A DNA stretch of 11,790 nt from Coriobacteriales bacterium. Its GTDB lineage: Bacteria; Actinomycetota; Coriobacteriia; Coriobacteriales; UBA8131. Position numbers and translations under genes: made by a program. The stretch lies in NCBI GenBank assembly GCA_031286975.1, contig JAITTM010000125.1, forward strand, positions 1 to 11,790, in the 5' to 3' direction. The notes below the pieces were generated by a model, which was given only the letters and a program-made list of their open reading frames with translations, did no database searches and had not been told where the DNA came from. Of this stretch, positions 7,412-11,790 are shown in pieces (within the stretch, counting starts at the first letter, position 1; the number at the start of each line of letters is the position of its first letter).

Positions 7412-8089
7412 TTAGGTGTTTTTTCGGTGAGCGCAGCCGATCTCAGCATCTGAGGCGAAGGTCATGGAGTCCGTCATGATGCGTGTCTCCATCTCTTTGA
7501 GCTCCGCGGGGGTGTTGACATTGGCAAAAGAACCGCCGCGGGGGTCGATGGCAAGCACCTCCTCGGAGCTGAACTCAAGGATCGTCGCCTTGTCAAACCA
7601 GCCCGTCGCGCGGGTTCCCCCCGCCAGCAGGGCTGCCTCCACCAACGGCAGGCAGGTCTCGCGGCGATACACCGCATGAAAGGGTTCATAGCCATGGCTG
7701 GTCTTGGGCACCGCGACGTCCGCGCCACTTGAGATGAGCGCGTCCTTCTCCGCAAGTAATAAGGGCGCGGAGGGAAAGATCATATCGCAGGCGACCACCG
7801 CCACATAAGGGCTGCTTGCGTAATACAGCGCGGTGTACAGGCCGTTGAGGGCACTGCGTTTTTCAAAGCGATCCGAGTACATCTTGAGCTTGTCAAAAGT
7901 GACCTTGCTGCAGAGAAAATCGAGGCTTGCCTGGTCGTTGCTCGTCACGATGAGCTCATCGGCGATGGGCCCCAGGCGCTTGAGACCACGACAGAGTAAG
8001 GGGGCGCCACAAAAAGGCACGATTGCCTTGGGTCGACCCATCCTCTTTGATTCCCCGCCAGCCTGGATAACAACGGTAAGTGATTCCAT
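7412..8089 (-). CDS. mobA: Molybdenum cofactor guanylyltransferase MobA (225 aa)
   Basis: MobA transfers GMP from GTP to molybdopterin-bound molybdenum, making the guanine dinucleotide cofactor of many anaerobic respiratory oxidoreductases. The nucleotidyltransferase signature QAGGESKRMGRPK lies at residues 9-21. The metal-binding ACDMIF is at 100-105, GYEPFHAVYRR at 133-143 and FANVNTPAEL at 188-197; the last two are typical of MobA. About 28 residues follow where family members usually end soon, so the protein carries a C-terminal extension including a Cys/His/Arg-rich end. The 'QAGG' form and the length leave a small chance that it is a related molybdopterin cytidylyltransferase or a general NTP transferase. 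The ATG at 8089 has no clear ribosome binding site but lies 8 nt from a consensus extended -10, so a leaderless mRNA is likely. mobB lies upstream on the same strand, separated by the ATPase gene. Confidence 0.9.
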   Translation of the reverse strand: MESLTVVIQAGGESKRMGRPKAIVPFCGAPLLCRGLKRLGPIADELIVTSNDQASLDFLCSKVTFDKLKMYSDRFEKRSALNGLYTALYYASSPYVAVVACDMIFPSAPLLLAEKDALISSGADVAVPKTSHGYEPFHAVYRRETCLPLVEAALLAGGTRATGWFDKATILEFSSEEVLAIDPRGGSFANVNTPAELKEMETRIMTDSMTFASDAEIGCAHRKNT

Positions 8090-8097
8090 GACAGTAG

Positions 8098-8106
8098 ATT
8101 ATAGCA
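8098..8106 (-). promoter_or_regulatory. Extended -10 promoter for mobA, probably giving a leaderless mRNA
   Basis: The minus strand reads TGCTATAAT: a perfect -10 (8098-8103) with the TGn extension (8104-8106). Only 8 nt separate it from the mobA ATG, so transcription should begin at or within a few bases of the start codon. The -35 region is poor (TTTATC at 17 bp), which extended -10 promoters tolerate. No Shine-Dalgarno sequence is visible in the gap. Confidence 0.65.
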
Positions 8107-8132
8107 AGGATCAGCGCATCGATAAAGGCAAC

Positions 8133-8201
8133 TGCGTGTTTGACCTCATCGGTGGTGGCGGCTTTATCCACCCCTAGAATCTCATAATAATCATCATCCA
8201 C
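8133..8201 (-). pseudogene. Truncated J-domain (DnaJ/CbpA-like) gene remnant
   Basis: From a GTG at 8201, preceded by AGGA at 8-nt spacing, the minus strand encodes DDDYYEILGVDKAATTDEVK and then HA. This is an almost ideal match to the start of a J-domain, helix I and the beginning of helix II. The expected continuation (YRKLA..., and the HPD motif) is missing; the frame instead reads unrelated residues and passes into mobA out of frame. Without helix III and HPD it cannot stimulate DnaK. J-domain proteins are co-chaperones of Hsp70. The break point near 8133 lies about 30 bp upstream of the mobA promoter, so a deletion or insertion probably placed that promoter next to the fragment. It could come from a second dnaJ-like gene; dnaJ itself may lie past the left edge with dnaK. 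Confidence 0.72.
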
Positions 8202-8257
8202 AGTCTTGGTTCCTGGCTCTTTATCGTTGGCACAAGGTTGCAAGGCGTTGGGGTTCG

Positions 8258-9517
8258 TCAGGCTGTGAGCGCAGTGACAGGAATAACATTGATACCGTCA
8301 GCGCTTCTGGACACAAAACCGGATCCGGTGATCACGTTAAGTGAGGTTGGCGGTGAACCGTTTTCAGTATCTATGATTCTCGCAAAATCAAGGAGGGATT
8401 TGCTCGCCTCACTCACAGCATTGAAACCTAATTTGATCTCGAAGGCCGCCCAAGAACCATCACGTTTCTCGACAATCGCATCGACCTCTTTGCCACTTGA
8501 ATCGCGATAGTGATACACCTTGGCATCATTGTGCTGAGCATATATCCTCAAATCACGGAGTACCAGCGATTCGAACAGAAATCCCATGTAGAGAATGTCA
8601 TCCATAATGCGCTGTTGATTGAGCCCGAGAACAGCAACGGCCAATGAAGGATCGACAAAATGATACTTTCTCGCTTTTCGCAGCGTTGCAGCAGACGTAA
8701 TGTGCGTACTCCATGCGTCAAGATTTTCAAGGATCATAATTCGTTCAAGTGCAGAGATATAATCGACGGCTGTCTCGTATGCCATATCCCCGTCCGACCC
8801 TCCGACATCCCTTCTCAGTGTTTCAATACTTGCCTCAGTTGCGATGTTACGTGCTATCGAGCGCATTAAGCGCCTAATCCTAAGAGGATTGCGTTTTTTC
8901 TTCGAAACTCTGCTCAGATCAACCTCTACCATCAGCTCGACATTATCCCTCATGGCAAACAGGGCTTGATCGCTTGAAAGCTTGATGTGCGCAGGCCAAC
9001 CACCCACACAGATCCAATCTGCAATAGCTGACAGTGGATTGTTGTGCGCCTCATATTCAAGTTTTGGTAGAGCTGATTTCAGCAGGCTCTTCAATGAAAC
9101 CGAGCCCGTGGAGAGTTTGGACTCATAAAGTGACAGTGGTCTCATATTCATTGCTGCAAGTCTTCCAAACCCAGAATGTAAGTTTGCCTGCTCCTCAGGG
9201 TTAGCAGAACCAGTTAATACAAACTGGCCAGTCTGCTGGCGATTGTCGATCGCATGGCGAATGGTGTTCCAGAGACTCGGCTGCTCTTGCCATTCATCGA
9301 TGAGCCTTGGAGTCTCGCCAGCCAGCAAAATTTGGGAATCGATGAGCATGATTTGTCGTATGGCCTCCGAGTCGTCAATGACGATTTCGCTTTTTGCCTG
9401 TTGTCGAGCTGTTTCAGTTTTGCCACAACCTTTTGGCCCGCGCACCAACACGGCGCCAGCCCGCTCAAGCCGATCGTTCAGTTCACTATCAGCAAATCTC
9501 TTGTAATAACCGTCCAC
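8258..9517 (-). CDS. AAA-family ATPase with C-terminal DUF4143 (419 aa)
   Basis: The N-terminal half is an AAA-type ATPase domain: Walker A GPKGCGKT (27-34), Walker B-like RLIDEW (71-76) and a sensor motif LTGSAN (101-106). GFGR (116-119) is followed by a conserved-looking RPLSLYE (126-132). The C-terminal half matches the DUF4143 type, ending in a PD-(D/E)xK-like arrangement with D346 and EIK (360-362) after HYRDSSGKEVD. Such proteins are widespread and often scattered by transfer; their role is not well established, and neither a nuclease activity nor a target can be claimed here. The start is GTG at 9517, with AGGGA about 6 nt upstream. The gene is visibly richer in A and T, with codons such as ATA, AGA and TTA, than the neighbouring mob and nrd genes. 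It sits between mobB and mobA, which supports horizontal acquisition. Three tandem repeats cover its promoter. Confidence 0.9.
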   Translation of the reverse strand: MDGYYKRFADSELNDRLERAGAVLVRGPKGCGKTETARQQAKSEIVIDDSEAIRQIMLIDSQILLAGETPRLIDEWQEQPSLWNTIRHAIDNRQQTGQFVLTGSANPEEQANLHSGFGRLAAMNMRPLSLYESKLSTGSVSLKSLLKSALPKLEYEAHNNPLSAIADWICVGGWPAHIKLSSDQALFAMRDNVELMVEVDLSRVSKKKRNPLRIRRLMRSIARNIATEASIETLRRDVGGSDGDMAYETAVDYISALERIMILENLDAWSTHITSAATLRKARKYHFVDPSLAVAVLGLNQQRIMDDILYMGFLFESLVLRDLRIYAQHNDAKVYHYRDSSGKEVDAIVEKRDGSWAAFEIKLGFNAVSEASKSLLDFARIIDTENGSPPTSLNVITGSGFVSRSADGINVIPVTALTA

Positions 9518-9547
9518 ACGAGTCCCTACCCTCAGATGATATGATAA

Positions 9548-9616
9548 CTCTGTAAATTATAGCCCTTTTGCTCTGTAATTTATCGACCGTTCGCTCGGTA
9601 TTTTGTATCGCTATAA
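9548..9616 (-). promoter_or_regulatory. Three 23-bp tandem repeats overlapping the ATPase promoter
   Basis: Units start exactly 23 bp apart at 9548, 9571 and 9594. The first two begin CTCTGTAAATTAT and CTCTGTAATTTAT and match at 18 of 23 positions. The third begins CTCGGTATTTTGT and matches the second at 10 of its first 13 bases. On the minus strand the first unit contains a perfect -10 TATAAT (9556-9561), about 38 bp from the GTG start. No good -35 is visible. Spacing near two helical turns and overlap with the promoter suggest an operator bound cooperatively, possibly for autoregulation. Confidence 0.65.
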
Positions 9617-9664
9617 AAATAGCCAGCCAAATGTAGGCTTTTTTTGTAGTGTTTGGCTGGCTAT
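9615..9664 (-). terminator. Intrinsic terminator downstream of mobB
   Basis: A perfect 13-bp inverted repeat, ATAGCCAGCCAAA (9619-9631) and TTTGGCTGGCTAT (9652-9664), encloses a 20-nt loop. Read on the minus strand the stem runs straight into a T-run (ATTTTT, ending at 9615). This is the layout of a Rho-independent terminator for transcripts coming from mobB, about 120 bp downstream of its stop codon. It abuts the repeats that precede the ATPase gene and would insulate that promoter. The loop is long for a terminator, so an element end is an alternative reading. Confidence 0.65.
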
Positions 9665-9746
9665 CGAGTGCAGGTGGATGCTGTTTTGGATAAAAGGTTG
9701 GAATCGGATAGCGAAACCTCGAAAATGCCGTAAGCACCGCGAATCC

Positions 9747-9765
9747 CGCCGCGGAATGCGCGGCG
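9747..9765. other. GC-rich 7-bp hairpin just downstream of mobB
   Basis: CGCCGCG (9747-9753) and CGCGGCG (9759-9765) form a perfect stem around a 5-nt loop, 22 bp after the mobB stop codon. No T-run follows on either strand within a few bases. It may protect the 3' end of the mobB message or pause transcription before the stronger hairpin at 9619-9664. The rest of 9665-9786 shows nothing I can name. Confidence 0.35.
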
Positions 9766-9786
9766 TTGCCGGAGGTGAACCAGATA

Positions 9787-10320
9787 CTACGGCGCCCAGT
9801 TGAGAATGGCCGTCTCTATAAAGGTTGCAAGAGCTTCTGTGGCTTTGAAGGAGAAGACCGGGAGGGCCTGCTTTGCTGCCGCGAGCTCGATGCGGGGGAT
9901 GTCGGTGACCACGGCGATGATACGATTGCCCAGGCCGCCCAGCTCGCGCTCCTGATCGTTGGGATTGCCGGAGCGAAAGAGCTCGATAGTGGGAAGCCCT
10001 GACTGGCGATAGCCTTCGACCAGAATCACATCGACGTCACAGATGCTTGGCAGTATCTCGTCCAGCTCGATCTCGTGTTCAAGGCTACGGACGCTCGCTA
10101 TCTGATCGGGTGAGGCCACCACCACAAAGGAGCTGCCTGCCTTGCGGTGGCGCCAGGAATCCTTGCCCTCGTAGTCGATGGCAAAGCCTGCATGCGAATG
10201 ATGCTTGACGGTGCCCACCTTGATGCCGCGGCTCACCAGCTCGGCTATGAGCGCCTCAAGAAGCGTCGTCTTGCCGGAATTCTGGCGGCCTACAAAGGCG
10301 ACCGCGGGTATCTGGGGCAT
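9787..10320 (-). CDS. mobB: Molybdopterin-guanine dinucleotide biosynthesis GTPase MobB (177 aa)
   Basis: MobB is a GTP-binding accessory protein that helps MobA attach GMP to molybdenum cofactor in the cytoplasm. The P-loop GRQNSGKT is at residues 11-18. The family signature GTVKHHSHAG appears around 36-45, followed by DYEGKDSWRHRKAGS (about 49-63) and ILVEGYRQSGLPTIELFR around 99-116. Length (about 165-180 residues) and ends are normal for the family. The ATG at 10320 is preceded by a near-perfect AAGGAGGT with a 5-nt gap, so the start is secure. It lies 63 bp after nrdG on the same strand with no terminator between them, so it may be read from the nrdDG transcript, from its own promoter, or from both. 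Its expected partner mobA is about 1.7 kb downstream, beyond the ATPase gene. Confidence 0.95.
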   Translation of the reverse strand: MPQIPAVAFVGRQNSGKTTLLEALIAELVSRGIKVGTVKHHSHAGFAIDYEGKDSWRHRKAGSSFVVVASPDQIASVRSLEHEIELDEILPSICDVDVILVEGYRQSGLPTIELFRSGNPNDQERELGGLGNRIIAVVTDIPRIELAAAKQALPVFSFKATEALATFIETAILNWAP

Positions 10321-10383
10321 ACACTACCTCCTTGGCAGAGACGCGCTTAGCACGCCCGGGCGAACACACTCATTGCTACGCTG

Positions 10384-10890
10384 CTATTGCCACTCAACGA
10401 CCTTGCCTGCTGCTAGTGAGGCGGGAACATCGATGATGCGCTGATTGCTCGAGCCGCGCCATTTGAGGGTGTAGCTGCGCAGCTCCTGCACATAGGGACC
10501 ATCCACCAGCACATCGCAGTATTCAAGCAAATCACGCGCCGCTGTGGAGGGCAGCCCCTCGAGCAGCTGATCAAACAGGTAGCCACTGTAGGCCCAGACA
10601 TCCAGGCCTTTATCCCTGGCACGCTTTGCCAGCTCGATGAGGGGCTCCGCCTGCTCGAAGGGCTCCCCGCCGGTAAGGGTGATGCCCTTGAGCAGCGGGT
10701 TGTTCTCGACGCGTTGCCAAAGTGCATCGGTGGTGGTGACGCTACCGCCGTCAAAGGGCTGCGCTGTGGGGTTGTGGCATCCGGGGCACTGGTGCTTGCA
10801 GCCTTGCGTGAAGAGGGCAAAACGTATGCCGGGACCGTCGACGATGCTATCGTCAGCGGTCCCGTGGATACGGATGGTCGCGTTAGGCAA
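10384..10890 (-). CDS. nrdG: Anaerobic ribonucleotide reductase activating protein NrdG (168 aa)
   Basis: NrdG is the radical-SAM activase that abstracts a hydrogen from the conserved glycine of NrdD, switching on the class III reductase. Its iron-sulfur cluster is held by CKHQCPGC (C31, C35, C38), a CxxxCxxC motif, and GGEP (74-77) binds the S-adenosylmethionine amino group. DDSIVDGPGIR (13-23) is the usual NrdG opening. The start is most likely TTG at 10890, with GAGGA about 6 nt upstream, giving a protein of normal length. The reading frame is open as far as 11151, but that part is a low-complexity shadow of nrdD. The start overlaps the end of nrdD by 8 nt, so translation is probably coupled to it. 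A TTG start may keep NrdG at lower levels than NrdD. Confidence 0.95.
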   Translation of the reverse strand: MPNATIRIHGTADDSIVDGPGIRFALFTQGCKHQCPGCHNPTAQPFDGGSVTTTDALWQRVENNPLLKGITLTGGEPFEQAEPLIELAKRARDKGLDVWAYSGYLFDQLLEGLPSTAARDLLEYCDVLVDGPYVQELRSYTLKWRGSSNQRIIDVPASLAAGKVVEWQ

Positions 10891-11790
10891 CGGATTCCTC
10901 GCGCTGGTTCTCGTTGGCGATCTCAGACTTGGAGATGCCGTGCTTGACGCGGTCGGACTCCTCGGCGCGTTTGCCGTTGTTAAAGCGGTCGAGGGTGCCC
11001 ACGAGGTAACCGGTGATGCGGCGGATGCGCTCGAAGGGTTGGTCGCCCTCAACGCGGCCACATTTGGGGCAGCGATCGCCGATGATGCCGTTGTAGCCGC
11101 ACACGGGGTCGCGGTCAACGGGGTGGTTGACACTACCGTAGCCCACGCCACTCTCCTTCATGTGACGGATGATCGCCTCAAAGGCCTCGAGGTTATCCGT
11201 AGGATCGCCATCGAGCTCGACATAGCTGATGTGACCGGCATTGGTGAGCGCGTGATAGGGCGCCTCGAGCTCGATCTTCTTGAAGGCGTTGATGTCGTAG
11301 TACACCGGCACGTGAAAGCTGTTGGTGTAGTAGTCGCGATCGGTGATGCCCTCGATCACGCCAAAGCGCTCGGCATCGATCTTGACAAAGCGACCAGACA
11401 GACCCTCCGCCGGCGTGGCCAGCAGACTGAAGTTGAGACCCGTCGACTCCGCCTTGCGATCGAGGAAGGTGCGCATATGCCCGATGATCTCGAGCCCGAG
11501 GTTCTGGGCGCGCTCGCTCTCGCCGTGGTGCTCGCCGATAAGCGCCTTGAGGGTCTCGGCCAGGCCGATAAAGCCCACGCTGAGCGTGCCGTGCTTGAGC
11601 ACCTCACCTATCTCGTCGTCCCACTTGAGTTTCTCGGAGCCGGTCCACACACCCTGACCCATGAGGAAGGGCGCGTTATAGACCCTCTTGTGTGCCTGGA
11701 TATCAAAGCGCGCCAGCAGCTGCTCGCAGACCAGCGCCATCTTGCCGTCGAGCATCTCGAAGAACAGGTCGATGTCGCCCTTGGAGCGGA
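10883..11790 (-). CDS. nrdD: Anaerobic ribonucleoside-triphosphate reductase NrdD, C-terminal 301 residues, runs off the right edge
   Basis: NrdD is the class III ribonucleotide reductase that makes deoxyribonucleotides without oxygen by a glycyl-radical mechanism. The visible part includes segments typical of the family: SVGFIGLAETL, TDRDYYTNSFHVPV, AGHISYVELDGDP and GYGSVNHPVDRDPVCGYNG. The C-terminal metal site reads as one Cys (in DPVCGYNG) plus a CPKC pair; where some homologues have a first CxxC, this one has Asp in place of the first Cys. The radical glycine lies in RITGYL, 42 residues from the C-terminus (codon at 11009-11011). A short charged tail of about 15 residues ends the protein. 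The gene enters from the right edge, so start, promoter and allosteric ATP-cone lie outside the window. nrdG overlaps its end by 8 nt. Confidence 0.97.
   Translation of the reverse strand, partial: RSKGDIDLFFEMLDGKMALVCEQLLARFDIQAHKRVYNAPFLMGQGVWTGSEKLKWDDEIGEVLKHGTLSVGFIGLAETLKALIGEHHGESERAQNLGLEIIGHMRTFLDRKAESTGLNFSLLATPAEGLSGRFVKIDAERFGVIEGITDRDYYTNSFHVPVYYDINAFKKIELEAPYHALTNAGHISYVELDGDPTDNLEAFEAIIRHMKESGVGYGSVNHPVDRDPVCGYNGIIGDRCPKCGRVEGDQPFERIRRITGYLVGTLDRFNNGKRAEESDRVKHGISKSEIANENQREESVA

Noticed and set aside
7956..8132. Continuation of the J-domain frame into mobA
   Set aside because: Residues after HA match no J-domain sequence and the frame then overlaps mobA out of frame, so it is chance read-through.
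9619..9664. Miniature transposable element ends
   Set aside because: The 13-bp inverted repeats lie only 20 bp apart and are followed by a T-run on the minus strand, which fits a terminator better.
9489..9803. Small open frames on both strands around the repeats and hairpin
   Set aside because: They have no ribosome binding site or recognisable motif and cross the terminator and promoter repeats.
10891..11151. Long N-terminal extension of NrdG
   Set aside because: The extra residues are Ala/Ser/Thr/Pro-rich shadow of nrdD in another frame, and known NrdG begins near the TTG at 10890.

Overview
The window is GC-rich chromosomal DNA of an anaerobe, most likely an actinobacterium of the class Coriobacteriia. 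That placement is my inference from the DnaK and NrdD/NrdG protein sequences, the anaerobic class III ribonucleotide reductase and the strong AGGAGG-type ribosome binding sites; no search was run. Most genes are dense and on the minus strand. One four-gene block runs on the plus strand in the middle.

Layout. 1-597 (-): the first 199 codons of dnaK, with a good sigma70-type promoter at 711-739 and paired TTGACAG motifs. 852-3356 (-): an 834-residue protein of unknown function ending in a Nudix-like domain; its leader carries a duplicated 29-bp element built from 11-nt repeats. 3716-7330 (+): four tightly spaced or overlapping genes encoding two soluble coiled-coil proteins, a four-helix membrane protein with a cytoplasmic coiled-coil tail, and a lipoprotein with a von Willebrand A-like region followed by an OmpA-like domain. 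They look like parts of one envelope-associated complex with no function I can name, and are the best candidate here for an undescribed system. 7412-8089 (-): mobA, apparently transcribed from an extended -10 promoter so close to the ATG that the mRNA should be leaderless. 8133-8201 (-): a 23-codon remnant of a J-domain (DnaJ/CbpA-like) gene. 8258-9517 (-): an AT-richer AAA/DUF4143 ATPase gene with three 23-bp tandem repeats over its promoter. 9787-10320 (-): mobB. 10384-10890 (-): nrdG. 10883-11790 (-): the C-terminal part of nrdD.

How the genes work together. nrdD-nrdG encode the oxygen-sensitive glycyl-radical ribonucleotide reductase and its radical-SAM activase, and mobB follows on the same strand. 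MobA and MobB make the guanine-dinucleotide form of molybdenum cofactor used by anaerobic respiratory enzymes. Between mobB and mobA lies a foreign-looking segment (about 8130-9665) holding the ATPase gene and the J-domain fragment, which suggests insertion or rearrangement at a locus where the two mob genes may once have been adjacent.
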